Shown here one piece after another: positions 20,037 through 29,040 of a DNA stretch of 53,707 nucleotides (positions are counted from its first letter, which is position 1; every line of letters starts with the position of its first letter). A program made the translations under genes and the position numbers. The notes beneath the pieces are model-generated. The model did not search any database. It worked only from the letters and a program-made list of their open reading frames with translations, and was not told the DNA's origin. The stretch is from Nitrospira sp. (GTDB lineage Bacteria; Nitrospirota; Nitrospiria; Nitrospirales; Nitrospiraceae), in NCBI GenBank assembly GCA_029865485.1, contig JAOUGT010000005.1:1-53707 (forward strand), written 5' to 3'.

Positions 20037-20433
20037 GCTGTCCATTGAACAGACAAGGTTTATATCGTGAGAGATCGAACTCAGTGTTCTCTTGGTAGAT
20101 CCGTTCATTGCCGTTGACTCCATCCTCCTCAGGATCGCTCCACATCGTATGGTTCCACCAATAGAACAAAGGCTGGACTTCTGTCTGGTACACGGGATTC
20201 CCGTAGCTACTGCGCGAATACTCCTGCACCAGTCGGCCTGTCACGTAATCGATCTGACCGTTGCCTCTTAAGGAATAGAGAAGAATAAACAGACGGGCTT
20301 CGTGATCGTAGAGCTCGTCGACGCGAGAGCTGAGATCCGGCTCAGCCGGGAGGGCATCTTTCCCCCACCCTGTCGCGGGAGAACCCGCGACAAGCCAAAG
20401 AGACACCGACAGAATGGTAAGCAACCGCACCAT
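20029..20433 (-). CDS. Secreted protein of unknown function
   Basis: A 134-residue protein with a signal peptide (RLLTILSVSLWLVAGSPATGWG, cleavage probably after residue 20-25) and a mature domain rich in Tyr and Trp (VQPLFYWWNHTMWSDPEEDG). The C-terminus YKPCLFNGQPC could form a disulfide and lies inside the repeat element, whose arm supplies the last few codons. I do not recognise a family. It is divergent from mtaB. Confidence 0.6.
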   Translation of the reverse strand: MVRLLTILSVSLWLVAGSPATGWGKDALPAEPDLSSRVDELYDHEARLFILLYSLRGNGQIDYVTGRLVQEYSRSSYGNPVYQTEVQPLFYWWNHTMWSDPEEDGVNGNERIYQENTEFDLSRYKPCLFNGQPC

Positions 20434-20539
20434 CCATCACACCCAGGCTGGACGTTCCTGTTCTCCCACGGAGGGCAGTGGTGGGAGCAATCCCGCTACC
20501 TTGCCGGATTACGCATGGCCACCCTATAATGCCACTCTT

Positions 20540-21877
20540 ATGGCAACACCCCGTGCTTCTCTACATACGCTGGGCTGCCGTCTGAATCAAGCCGAAACCT
20601 CGATCCTTGGGGAAGGGCTCAGGCGGAAGGGGTTTGAACTCGTCGAGTTCGGCCAACCGACTGATGTACTGATCCTCAATACCTGTTCGGTGACGGAAGA
20701 TGCGGAACGCACCTCGCGCTACCTGATTCGCAAAACACTCAAACATTCCCCCCATGCCTTCATTGCTGTGACCGGTTGTTACGCCCAAACGGGTATGGAA
20801 ACGCTCAGGCAACAAGCCGGGGTCGATCTCATCGTCGGGCAACAGTTCAAACTGGACCTGCCGACCTACCTTCCTCCCCCCCATGAGCTTCGAAAGCGGC
20901 CGACAGCGGAGGTTCACCATACGAAGACGATCTCGCGTGGCGACTTCAATTTGCCCTACTTCGCCGAGCCCGACTCGACACGGGCCTTGCTCAAGATCCA
21001 GGACGGCTGCAGCGCCATGTGTAGCTTCTGCATTATTCCATTCTCCCGGGGACATGAGCGCAGCAGGACGCTTGACGATATTCTGAGCGAGGCCTGGAGC
21101 CTGACCACCGGAGGTTATAAAGAGATTGTGCTGACGGGGGTGAACATCGGCCAATACGTGCAACAAGGCCTGGACTTTTGCGCATTGCTTCGCCGCCTCG
21201 ACGAGATCTCGGATCTCAACCGAATTCGCATTTCGTCGATCGAACCCACCACCGTCACCGACGAATTACTGGACCTCCTCGCCTCGTCCAAGAAATTCTG
21301 CCCCTATCTACATATTCCTCTGCAAAGCGGGGACGACCAGATCTTACAGGCCATGCACCGACGCCATACCGTCAAGGAGTACCGCACACTGGTTGACAGG
21401 GCGCTCGCCAAGATCCCCGACCTCGGCCTTGGAACGGATCTGATGGTGGGGTTCCCTGGAGAAACGGATGCGGCGTTTCGGAATACTCTCGCCGTCGCGT
21501 CAGATCTCCCCTTCTCCTATCTGCACGTCTTTCCCTACTCCCCTCGACCGGGGACCGCTGCGCTGCGCTTAAAACACCTGGTGTCGTCCGCATCGGTAAA
21601 GAAGCGCATCGATCTTCTGCTGGATCTCGATCGTGCGAAACGGCTGACGTTTCACAACAAGTACATCGGGCGGACAGTCTCGGTTTTGTTTGAATCCGGC
21701 ACACGAGGGACCTATCGATTTGGCATGACACCGAACTTCACAAAAGTTGCGGTCACAGATTCGGAGGCCCTCGAAAACCAGATCAAGCCGGTCACAATTA
21801 CTGCCGCAACCGACCGTTGTGTATACGGTGATCTCATACCTCCCCCGACAATGGGAACAGCGCTGGCACTCCTATGA
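20540..21877 (+). CDS. mtaB: Radical-SAM tRNA methylthiotransferase, MtaB type
   Basis: A 445-residue methylthiotransferase predicted to convert t6A37 to ms2t6A37 in tRNA. The N-terminal UPF0004 domain has cysteines in LHTLGCRLNQAETS, LNTCSVTEDAE and VTGCYAQTG for the second 4Fe-4S cluster. The radical SAM motif is CSAMCSFC (CxxxCxxC), followed by SRGHERSR and GVNIGQY. A C-terminal TRAM domain follows. The GCRLNQAE variant points to MtaB rather than MiaB. Start at 20540 (MATPRASLHTLGC). It overlaps miaB by four bases. Confidence 0.9.
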   Translation: MATPRASLHTLGCRLNQAETSILGEGLRRKGFELVEFGQPTDVLILNTCSVTEDAERTSRYLIRKTLKHSPHAFIAVTGCYAQTGMETLRQQAGVDLIVGQQFKLDLPTYLPPPHELRKRPTAEVHHTKTISRGDFNLPYFAEPDSTRALLKIQDGCSAMCSFCIIPFSRGHERSRTLDDILSEAWSLTTGGYKEIVLTGVNIGQYVQQGLDFCALLRRLDEISDLNRIRISSIEPTTVTDELLDLLASSKKFCPYLHIPLQSGDDQILQAMHRRHTVKEYRTLVDRALAKIPDLGLGTDLMVGFPGETDAAFRNTLAVASDLPFSYLHVFPYSPRPGTAALRLKHLVSSASVKKRIDLLLDLDRAKRLTFHNKYIGRTVSVLFESGTRGTYRFGMTPNFTKVAVTDSEALENQIKPVTITAATDRCVYGDLIPPPTMGTALALL

Positions 21878-23205
21878 TGCTCAAAACACCACCTCAGATT
21901 CATATCGAAACCTTCGGCTGCCAGATGAACGAATCTGACAGCGAACTCGTCCGTGCGATGCTGAAGCAGGAAGGATTCGTGTTCACCGAGGACCGTGAGC
22001 GAGCGGATGTGGTTTTAGTCAACACCTGCGCGATCAGGGAGAATGCTCACAAGAAGATCTATGTCCATCTCTCCGAGCTTCGGGCAGTAAAAAAACAGCG
22101 CCCGTTGGTTGTCGGCGTGCTTGGATGCATGGCTCAGAATCTGAAAAGCGAGCTCGCACAAAAGGAACCGCTCATTGACGTCTTAGCCGGACCGGACTCG
22201 TACCGACAACTCCCCTCGTTGTTGACGACGGCACTGAACGCCCAAGAACAGGGACTTGCTCAGAAGGGGTTTGCGCTCGATCTTTCCGAGTATGAGACCT
22301 ATGAGGGAATCCTCCCGGATCGCAACGACGGGGTCAATGCCTGGATCACTGTCATGCGGGGCTGCGACAATTTTTGTTCCTTCTGTGTCGTCCCCTATAC
22401 CAGAGGGCGTGAACGGTCGCGCGATCCAGAAGCAATTCTGCTCGAAGCGCGCGATGCCGCAGCCCGCGGGTTCAAACAGATCACCCTGCTCGGCCAAAAT
22501 GTGAATTCCTACCGCCATGAAGAATGGGATTTTGCCAAGCTCATCAGCGCCGTCGCAGACCAGCCAGGCATCGAACGGGTCCGGTTTACGTCTCCGCACC
22601 CCAAAGACTTTCCCCCGTCGCTGATCGAGGCCATCGCCAGCCATCCAAAGATCTGCAAACACATTCATCTCCCGCTTCAGGCGGGAAGCGATCGGATCCT
22701 CGAACTGATGGCGCGGACCTATACAGCAGCCGACTATTTGGCATTGGTTGAACGTATCCGACTCACGATCCCTGGTATTGTCCTGACCACCGATATTATC
22801 TGTGGATTCTGTTCCGAGTCCGATGAGGACTTCCAGGCCACCGTGCGCCTGGTGGAGCAGGCCCAACTCGATTCGGCCTATATCTTCAAGTACTCGGAAC
22901 GGAAGAATACGATCGCAGCACGAAAGTACGTCGACGATGTGCCGGACCAGGTCAAAGGCCTGCGGGTGTCAAGGCTGGTCGAAATCCAACGGGCGATCAC
23001 GGCTGATCGCAACCGCCGTTATATCGGCAAGGATGTAGAGATTTTGGTCGAGGGCGACGCAACCCGTTCCTCAACACAGGGCATGGGGAAAACCGACGGG
23101 AACATCACGGTTGTTTGGGACAAGATTACCGGCCACGCTGAGCCAGGCACACTTGTGACCAAACACATCGTTGACGCCTCAGCCGCAACGCTGTACGGAG
23201 CATGA
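21874..23205 (+). CDS. miaB: tRNA-2-methylthio-N6-dimethylallyladenosine synthase
   Basis: A 443-residue MiaB. The three N-terminal cluster cysteines are in IETFGCQMNESDSE, VNTCAIRENAHKK and LGCMAQ. The radical SAM cysteines are in CDNFCSFCVVPYTRGRERSR, followed by LLGQNVNSYRH and HLPLQAGSDRIL, with a TRAM domain at the end. It thiolates i6A37 in tRNAs reading UNN codons. It starts at the ATGA overlap with mtaB, and a second ATG three bases on is possible. Having both methylthiotransferases in one operon couples the two A37 modification routes. Confidence 0.95.
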   Translation: MMLKTPPQIHIETFGCQMNESDSELVRAMLKQEGFVFTEDRERADVVLVNTCAIRENAHKKIYVHLSELRAVKKQRPLVVGVLGCMAQNLKSELAQKEPLIDVLAGPDSYRQLPSLLTTALNAQEQGLAQKGFALDLSEYETYEGILPDRNDGVNAWITVMRGCDNFCSFCVVPYTRGRERSRDPEAILLEARDAAARGFKQITLLGQNVNSYRHEEWDFAKLISAVADQPGIERVRFTSPHPKDFPPSLIEAIASHPKICKHIHLPLQAGSDRILELMARTYTAADYLALVERIRLTIPGIVLTTDIICGFCSESDEDFQATVRLVEQAQLDSAYIFKYSERKNTIAARKYVDDVPDQVKGLRVSRLVEIQRAITADRNRRYIGKDVEILVEGDATRSSTQGMGKTDGNITVVWDKITGHAEPGTLVTKHIVDASAATLYGA

Positions 23206-23643
23206 CAACCAGGAACATGCAGGGCCGGTGACGACAAAATTGCTCGTTCACCCACACGTCCAATTATGTACACCGACCGATCACGATGAACATTTTCTGA
23301 CAGCGCTCTCGACGACTTTCTGACAAGTTATTCCTCCTCTTCTCTGTCTCTTCTTGCATCCTCCATTCTCGGAACCGTTTCCTCACTCAGTGTCCTTCCC
23401 TCTTCATCTCTTCCAACGTGATTAGTCATCCCGTGCTAACCACTTGACTTTCCTTACGGACTCCGGACGATCCTTCAGAAAGCATCTTCAAGCTCTCACT
23501 GCTTGGATGCACCTGCACATCGCCGCAAATCCTAGCTGATTGCAAACCACCCCTCGCTGTCCACGCAAGAGCCAAAAAGGCATGGACCTTGCTGCACTCT
23601 CGACGTCCATCCTCTTATTCACCGGAGAGGGTTATCGGTCGTC
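23206..23643. other. Non-coding gap with a long pyrimidine-rich tract
   Basis: A 438 bp stretch without a credible gene. The plus strand is strongly C/T-rich from about 23315 to 23425 (runs such as TTCCTCCTCTTCTCTGTCTC). I see no intrinsic terminator for miaB and no tRNA. It could be the untranslated leader of the small membrane peptide at 23644 or an unrecognised RNA. Confidence 0.4.
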
Positions 23644-23781
23644 ATGAAACCCGGAGATTCTGATTCAAAGCCAAGTCCCAACCAGTCCGATTCCCGCATC
23701 TCGCTCGAGGCAATCATTTCTGTCGGTGTAGTCGGTTGGTTGGCTATAGGTATGGTGCTCATGGGTCTCGGCATTTGGTAG
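23644..23781 (+). CDS. 45-residue single-span membrane peptide
   Basis: ATG at 23644 to TAG at 23779-23781. The first half is polar (MKPGDSDSKPSPNQSDSRIS) and the second is one hydrophobic helix (LEAIISVGVVGWLAIGMVLM) ending GLGIW. GGAGAGGG lies upstream, though 12 or more bases away. The polar-then-helix design is that of a real small membrane protein. I do not recognise it. The downstream lipoprotein gene starts 88 bp later and could share a transcript. Confidence 0.45.
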   Translation: MKPGDSDSKPSPNQSDSRISLEAIISVGVVGWLAIGMVLMGLGIW

Positions 23782-23869
23782 CACGGCATTCAGAAAGACG
23801 AAAACTCCTGGGTGTCATCCCAGAGTCATGATACTTCTTGCGAACAGTATAAGCAGAAGGAGACCCCTT

Positions 23870-24850
23870 ATGTATGCATGGCTGAACGTCCGCAGTGCCC
23901 AATATGCCGGCGCCTTTTTGGCCCTCAACCTGATCATGACCGGATGCTCCACGCTCTCCGGAGAATCAAAAATTTTGAAAACTGCGAAGGGGTCCGTCTA
24001 TCTCAAAGAAATCGCCGATTGGTCGTTTGAAGCAAACCATCCTGCGGCGATAGACCAGATGACCATCCGCAAGGTCATCACGGCCATCGTGACCGAGGAG
24101 GCCACAAAATCGTCACCCAACATGCCCGCCAGTGGCAGCAAGCCGATGAGAGTATTCAGCGATGAAGACGCCGAGTTTCTTGCTCCCCTGCTAGCCCGAG
24201 GTCTATCAGAAGCGAAACCGGAGCAGATTGTCGGTTTCAAGGTGTTTTCATCGGCAGGGTCAGGCGCTGAACCCACAGCGGGCACCCTCTATGTGCACAA
24301 GGGCTCTCTCTATCTGACCATCGCTCCTTCTCAAGCTCAAGCGAACAAGGGGCTGAGATTTGCGCTTACGTCTGCCGCTCGTATCGAAAAGTCTCCTACC
24401 TTTGTGGCCATGGGAAAGGGAGCCATGACCATGGTGATCGATTACCAGGCTGTTGCTAAGGCTGCGACTCCGGGATCGGGTGTCGTAGCCGACGCGCCAA
24501 AAGACTCTGCTTCGTCGGCACCAAATGCCCAAAGCAGGGAAGCCACCGCGTCACAAGGAGATGAAGCCCTTCTTGATTCTCAGCTTGCCTCAGTCCCGGC
24601 CGAGACTGAATCAGAAGTGCCCCAATTGAGCACCGATGAACTGCTCAGCAGAAAACTGGACGAGCTTCAGGCAGCGCGAGAGGCGAACAGGAAGAAGGAT
24701 TCCGAGATCGCGACCCTCAAGAAGGAAGCCTCGTTGGTAAAGAAAGAACTCCGGCAGCGGACGGACGAAATAAAAGCCTTGAAGGCCAGCAAAGCATCAG
24801 CCCCGTCGGCTCCGAAGAAGAAAACAGCGGAAGCGCACCGTACGCGCTGA
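23870..24850 (+). CDS. Lipoprotein with C-terminal coiled coil, unknown function
   Basis: A 326-residue protein. The ATG at 23870 has AGAAGGAG eight bases upstream, so I prefer it to the frame opening at 23828. The N-terminus ends in a clear lipobox (LIMTGC, Cys about residue 25). A folded region (about 30-185, starting SGESKILKTAKGSVYLKEIADW) is followed by an Ala/Ser-rich linker. A charged coiled coil (about 255-305) precedes a basic tail (APKKKTAEAHRTR). It ends 12 bp before the convergent exonuclease gene. Family unknown. Confidence 0.7.
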   Translation: MYAWLNVRSAQYAGAFLALNLIMTGCSTLSGESKILKTAKGSVYLKEIADWSFEANHPAAIDQMTIRKVITAIVTEEATKSSPNMPASGSKPMRVFSDEDAEFLAPLLARGLSEAKPEQIVGFKVFSSAGSGAEPTAGTLYVHKGSLYLTIAPSQAQANKGLRFALTSAARIEKSPTFVAMGKGAMTMVIDYQAVAKAATPGSGVVADAPKDSASSAPNAQSREATASQGDEALLDSQLASVPAETESEVPQLSTDELLSRKLDELQAAREANRKKDSEIATLKKEASLVKKELRQRTDEIKALKASKASAPSAPKKKTAEAHRTR

Positions 24851-24862
24851 ACATCAGTCGAC

Positions 24863-25579
24863 TCAACCGACGTCGTACAACTCCGGTTGCAGCAGAACGA
24901 CTTCTCTGGAGAGCGGCTGGCGAAAATTCATGCGGGAGTAACAGGCATAGGTCACATAGGTATCTTGCAGACAGTACTGTGCCAGCTCACGCCCCTGCCG
25001 CTTTTCCCACATTTCGGCGACCTGTTCCCCACTACCTGACTTCGTGTCGACTTGTAATGCGCGGGCCAACACATCGAGCTTGACCCAGCCTCTCGTATCC
25101 CAATTGCTCCAAATGGCCATCGTGTCATAGACCGGCTCGGTCCGGAATTTTGCCAGATTGATGTCGACGCTGGGTTTGACCTGATTGATGATCGATCGCT
25201 TCTTAATGAAGGGAAGATCAAAACCGAGTCCATTGTGCGTGATGTATAAAGTCGGCCGGTCCTGAGCCAACCTGGCCCAAAACTGTCGCAGCAACTCGCG
25301 TTCATTCGCCCCATACCAGGCAATGGCGCTACGCGCTTCCATCTGATCGGAAAATTCCAGCAGGCCGATACAGACAATGCGACTGAACGTCCCGTCGAAC
25401 GCTGATTTCGCGTAAGATTCGTCATCCACACGCCGCGCTTCCTCCTCCGCACCCGCCGTAAAGAGGTCATAGCCCACTTCCCCAGAAGCAAGACCGGAAC
25501 CTTCCACGGGCTTCCCCACAAGACGAGCCCACTCCTCACGAGGCGCCTGAACCGTTTCGATATCGAGCACCACCTTCAT
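24863..25579 (-). CDS. Predicted 3'-5' exonuclease related to the PolB exonuclease domain
   Basis: A 238-residue DEDD-superfamily nuclease. The metal-binding residues are visible in VVLDIETVQ (Exo I), ITHNGLGFDLPFIKKRS (Exo II) and YCLQDTYVTYACYSR (Exo III aspartate). There is no polymerase domain. It belongs to the stand-alone family annotated as related to PolB exonuclease. Its start overlaps the Nudix gene stop (ATGA, 25576-25579), and mutY precedes that by 4 bp. The three therefore form one operon with a DNA repair or nucleotide sanitation theme. Confidence 0.85.
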   Translation of the reverse strand: MKVVLDIETVQAPREEWARLVGKPVEGSGLASGEVGYDLFTAGAEEEARRVDDESYAKSAFDGTFSRIVCIGLLEFSDQMEARSAIAWYGANERELLRQFWARLAQDRPTLYITHNGLGFDLPFIKKRSIINQVKPSVDINLAKFRTEPVYDTMAIWSNWDTRGWVKLDVLARALQVDTKSGSGEQVAEMWEKRQGRELAQYCLQDTYVTYACYSRMNFRQPLSREVVLLQPELYDVG

Positions 25580-25986
25580 CGCGATACTCCCGACGCTTCA
25601 CGCTGCAGAGATTGAATCACGGCGGAGTCAGCCAGCGGAAATACAAACTGCGTCAGCTCCTCCGCAAACACCCAGCGAATTTCCTCACATTCCAGAGGTA
25701 TCGGCTCTCCCTGATCGATCACGCAGTGAAAGAAATGAAGCTCCACCATCTTGTCTTGATACTCATGACGAACGACTTGATAGGGAATGGGGAGCGAGAC
25801 CTGGATGCTGAGCTCCTCCAATAACTCTCGCTGTAAACAGTCCACAAGTGATTCACCGGCTTCCCGCTTACCGCCCGGAAACTCCCAAAATCCGGCAAGG
25901 TGAACCCCAGCCTTCCGACGTGCGATCAAGTAGCGGTCATTCCGCTTGATCAGGCCAGCTGCCACCTCAATGACTTGCATGGACAC
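25576..25986 (-). CDS. mutT: MutT-like Nudix hydrolase (8-oxo-dGTP diphosphatase type)
   Basis: A 136-residue Nudix enzyme. The Nudix box GKREAGESLVDCLQRELLEEL fits G-x5-E-x7-RE-U-x-EE, with Ser in place of the last glycine. The FWEFPGGK segment before it is typical of MutT. It should hydrolyse oxidised nucleoside triphosphates, which fits the neighbouring mutY. It is 4 bp downstream of mutY and overlaps the exonuclease start. Exact substrate is inferred. Confidence 0.82.
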   Translation of the reverse strand: MSMQVIEVAAGLIKRNDRYLIARRKAGVHLAGFWEFPGGKREAGESLVDCLQRELLEELSIQVSLPIPYQVVRHEYQDKMVELHFFHCVIDQGEPIPLECEEIRWVFAEELTQFVFPLADSAVIQSLQREASGVSR

Positions 25987-25990
25987 CCTG

Positions 25991-26704
25991 CTACCGCCTC
26001 CGTTCCATCGGACTGAATGGATAGGTCTTGCAGAACGACTTCATTGGACAGAGGAGACAATAGGGATCGCGCGCCGTGCAGACCATCGCGCCAAAATCCA
26101 TGATCGCCTGGTTGAAGTCGTACCCTTTCTTCGGAGGAATCAAGGCTTCCGATAGTTCCCAGAGCATCGCCTTCTGTGATTTTGTTTCCCCTTCGGCAAC
26201 AAATACTCTGTGTAGAACCCTGATCACGTTCGTATCCAAGATCGGGGCGTCTTCATTAAATGCAAAGGAGCGAATGGCTCCGGCAGTATACCGGCCGATT
26301 CCTTTGAACGAGAGCAGCTCCGCTGCGTCTTTGGGTAACTCCCCCCCATACCGCGCCACCGTCTCGCAGGCAATCCCGTGCAACCGCTCCGGGCGAATGT
26401 TGTATCCCAGCGGATACCATGTCTTCTTCACATCAGCCACCGGCGCCTCCGCCAAATCCTCGAAGCTCGGATAGCGCTCCAAAAACTCGTGGTACTTCGG
26501 TATGACCCGATCAACTTGGGTCTGTTGCAACATCACCTCGGATACTAGAATATGATAGGGATCCGATGTTTTCCGCCAAGGCAAATCACGACCATGTTCC
26601 CCATACCATTTCAACAGTCGCAGCTGAAACCGACGCTTAGCAGAAAGATCGGGGAGCGTCGCCTTGCGAGGTTTTTTCTTATTCGAAGGGCGTCGACCTG
26701 GCAT
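25991..26704 (-). CDS. mutY: A/G-specific adenine glycosylase, short form
   Basis: A 237-residue helix-hairpin-helix glycosylase. The catalytic glutamate is in SEVMLQQTQVDRVIPKY, the hairpin in FKGIGRYTAGAI, and the catalytic aspartate in ILDTNVIRVLHR. The 4Fe-4S loop is C-x6-C-x2-C-x5-C (CTARDPYCLLCPMKSFC). It ends soon after the cluster, so it lacks the C-terminal MutT-like domain of full MutY (about 350 residues) that recognises 8-oxoG. WYPLGYNIRPERLHG also differs from the usual WxGLGYYxRARNL. It could be a MutY with reduced 8-oxoG specificity or a MIG-type mismatch glycosylase. Confidence 0.82.
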   Translation of the reverse strand: MPGRRPSNKKKPRKATLPDLSAKRRFQLRLLKWYGEHGRDLPWRKTSDPYHILVSEVMLQQTQVDRVIPKYHEFLERYPSFEDLAEAPVADVKKTWYPLGYNIRPERLHGIACETVARYGGELPKDAAELLSFKGIGRYTAGAIRSFAFNEDAPILDTNVIRVLHRVFVAEGETKSQKAMLWELSEALIPPKKGYDFNQAIMDFGAMVCTARDPYCLLCPMKSFCKTYPFSPMERRR

Positions 26705-26729
26705 ATGCCGAACCTATGCTCGCACCCGC

Positions 26730-26765
26730 ATGACCGATGGTCATTGTAGAAGTCCCTTTCTACAA
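26730..26765. promoter_or_regulatory. Two adjacent inverted repeats between mutY and the plus-strand gene
   Basis: ATGACC-GAT-GGTCAT (26730-26744) is followed by TGTAGAA-6nt-TTCTACA (26746-26765). They sit in the 180 bp divergent region, close to the mutY start. They look like operators or small structured leader elements; no regulator is known. Confidence 0.4.
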
Positions 26766-26884
26766 AAATCAAACAAGGCCATTCCATCACTGCCATGCAG
26801 ATCGGCGCCCATCAGCAACAGAGACCTTCTGTTCAAGGCAAAATTCGCATGGTAATCTGTACACACCTGTCCAGGAGGGAGACC

Positions 26885-27367
26885 ATGAACCTGAAAACCG
26901 TCCGAGATCGATGGTTGCACGCTTCAGTCTTCGTGGGAGGTTTGGTTTGTCTCCTCACCCCATGTCTATCCGAAGCAGACTCTTTGCAAATACCATGGGA
27001 GTGTTCAAACTATACGGGAGATGCACAGACCCGTTGTGTGAATGCGTTTATAGAAGCACAGCAAAAGAAAATTGCCGAGCTAGAAGGAAAACTCCAGGCA
27101 CAGCAAACCACTGTCGGCCAACTCAAGGAACAGCTCGACCGGCAATCCGCTACGACAACCACGTTGCAACGACAACTTGCCGAGCGCCCCACGACCAGTA
27201 TTGTCCCATTCTCGTACGGTTACCCCTATAGCTACGTCTTGCCGCCGGCTCTTGGCCTTGGACTCGGGTTGGGCCTCCATTTTGGAAACGCTGCGCTCTA
27301 TGCCTCGCCGTACTATCGCCCTTATTGGGGGCACCGGCATTCCGGCTATTGGGCCTACGGCTGGTGA
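26885..27367 (+). CDS. Secreted coiled-coil protein with Tyr/Gly-rich tail
   Basis: A 160-residue protein. The ATG at 26885 has GGAGGGAG a few bases upstream. A signal peptide (about residues 1-30, WLHASVFVGGLVCLLTPCLSEA) precedes a short cysteine pair region (PWECSNYTGDAQTRC). A coiled coil with Gln-rich heptads covers about 58-100. The C-terminal Tyr/Gly/Pro-rich stretch (GLGLGLGLHFGNAALY, then YYRPYWGHRHSGYWAYGW) resembles small surface proteins of unknown role. I recognise no family. Confidence 0.65.
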   Translation: MNLKTVRDRWLHASVFVGGLVCLLTPCLSEADSLQIPWECSNYTGDAQTRCVNAFIEAQQKKIAELEGKLQAQQTTVGQLKEQLDRQSATTTTLQRQLAERPTTSIVPFSYGYPYSYVLPPALGLGLGLGLHFGNAALYASPYYRPYWGHRHSGYWAYGW

Positions 27368-27582
27368 TACCAGGGGACGACAGCACCGGAACAAACTCCG
27401 TAGGTTCCGCTTGTTTCGCTCCTGTCTGGATCTGGCTTTTGATTGACAAGATCGCCTTCACCACATAGCCTGCTCAGTAAAGCATGATCGAATCTGATTT
27501 CTATCCGCCCAAATAGATGGGCCCCGCATACTCCTAAAGTCCGCTCATTACCAGACGACGGGACCTATCAAAGGAATACGAG

Positions 27583-27942
27583 ATGGTTGTTCGCAAGTTT
27601 CCGCGATTCCCGGTTTCAGCTCCCAGCACCCTGGTACAACGGGATAAGTTGCGATACAACGCTTTGGTCAAAGACCTTTCGCTCAAGGGCTGTCGGTTGG
27701 AAAGCACGCTTCGCCCTTTCACCGGCATGCAGGTGGAGGTGTTCCTCCAAGTTGAAGCGGACGCCACCCCAATTCATATCAGCAAGGCCACTGTGCGATG
27801 GTCTGGAGCACGAGGGATTGGAGTCGAATTTCTAACAATAGAAGCCCCTGAACAAGAACGCCTCAAACAAACTGTTGCGCAGCTCTCCATCACAGCAGGA
27901 CAGGCCTTGATTGTGCCAAAAGGCGAACTGCCAAGGAAGTGA
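27583..27942 (+). CDS. PilZ-domain protein (c-di-GMP receptor type)
   Basis: A 119-residue single-domain PilZ protein. Both c-di-GMP signature parts are present: RKFPRFPV (R-x3-R at residues 4-8) and DLSLKGCRL (D-x-S-x-x-G, about residues 31-36). AAAGGA lies upstream of the ATG. No output domain is attached, so it would act by protein-protein contact. No diguanylate cyclase is in the window. Confidence 0.85.
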   Translation: MVVRKFPRFPVSAPSTLVQRDKLRYNALVKDLSLKGCRLESTLRPFTGMQVEVFLQVEADATPIHISKATVRWSGARGIGVEFLTIEAPEQERLKQTVAQLSITAGQALIVPKGELPRK

Positions 27943-28146
27943 ATGTTTTTCTCTGGCACACTCCTCGTAGGCGCCCTCTCCACACTGATGCTCTACCGGA
28001 ATTTTTGCCAGCCAAGTCCCACCGTTTTGAAGATTGGTTTAGGCCCTGGACATGATGGAGTGTGCCACCTGGCTGCGTATCCCTCTCCTGAAGCAAACGT
28101 GTGAGTCAGCCCAACCTCACTACCATCAAGTTGAGTCATCAGCTTG

Positions 28147-28194
28147 CCTAGCCCGTACTGCATTTCAGGCTAGGAGAACCCTGTGACGCAGGGA
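28147..28194. terminator. Hairpin pair between convergent pilZ and Nudix genes
   Basis: A perfect stem CCTAGCC/GGCTAGG (28147-28153, 28168-28174) is followed by CCCTG/CAGGG a few bases on. They lie between convergent genes, where a bidirectional terminator would be expected. There is no clear T-run, so intrinsic termination is uncertain. The rest of the 271 bp gap (27943-28213) shows no gene. Confidence 0.35.
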
Positions 28195-28213
28195 ACAGAA
28201 ATCTAACAGACTT

Positions 28214-28765
28214 TCAGCAGCCTTCAGATATAGGCTGATCCGGCAGGCTGGCAAGGTGGACTGGGAACTCTCCGTTCTTCGCATCGGCGACGTAGCGCCG
28301 TAGGGCTTCCCTGACCACCGGAAATGCCATCGTCTCCCAGGGGATGGCGGACAGGGGAAACAGCCTGACGTCCAAACTTTCCGGTCCGGCCATGAAAGTC
28401 GGCTCCTTCATCCGTCCACGAAACACGAGGTAGACCTGTCCGATATGAGGCAGGCTGAGCACCGCATAGAGTCCGGTGATCGTGACATCAGCCTGCGCCT
28501 CTTCCATCGTCTCACGGACCGCTGCCTGCTCAGTGCTTTCGCCCAACTCCATAAATCCCGCAGGGAACGTCCAGAGACCAAGTCGTGGCTCGATCGCACG
28601 ACGACAGAGGAGAACTTGGTCCTCCCATTCCGGAATACAGCCCGCGACAATCTTAGGATTGTGATAATGAATACACTCGCACTGGTCACAGACATGCCTC
28701 GGAAGATTGTCACCCACCGGAACCTTGTGTGTCACGGTCGCACCACAGTGACTGCAATAGTTCAT
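28214..28765 (-). CDS. Nudix hydrolase with N-terminal zinc ribbon
   Basis: A 183-residue protein. The zinc ribbon is MNYCSHCGATV with CDQCECIHYHNPK (two CxxC pairs), as in the NudC/ADP-ribose pyrophosphatase group. The Nudix box is GFMELGESTEQAAVRETMEEAQ. It probably hydrolyses a nucleotide-linked diphosphate such as ADP-ribose or NADH; the exact substrate is open. I prefer the ATG at 28765 because the ribbon starts there and GGGAG lies ten bases upstream. Its last codons run into a TTTCAGCAGCC-like repeat fragment. Confidence 0.82.
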   Translation of the reverse strand: MNYCSHCGATVTHKVPVGDNLPRHVCDQCECIHYHNPKIVAGCIPEWEDQVLLCRRAIEPRLGLWTFPAGFMELGESTEQAAVRETMEEAQADVTITGLYAVLSLPHIGQVYLVFRGRMKEPTFMAGPESLDVRLFPLSAIPWETMAFPVVREALRRYVADAKNGEFPVHLASLPDQPISEGC

Positions 28766-29040
28766 AATCGATGGACTCCCGAACAGCATCTGCAAGGACG
28801 AAGCCTCAGCAACACAACTGCACTGATAGGCATGGATAGCACAATCGCCCACGCTTTGCACGTCGGGACTGCAACTCAATCTCAGCGGCAACTACCCATG
28901 CCGCAGAAGAAAAACGTCCAGGCCCGCATAGGTCTGCACCGACGAATTTCCAGGATACTGCTCAAGCGGTACTGCAAGAGCTTATATTTCCACGAGTTAC
29001 TCGCTTCCAGTCTTTCCATCCTCTTGACTTCTATACAGAG

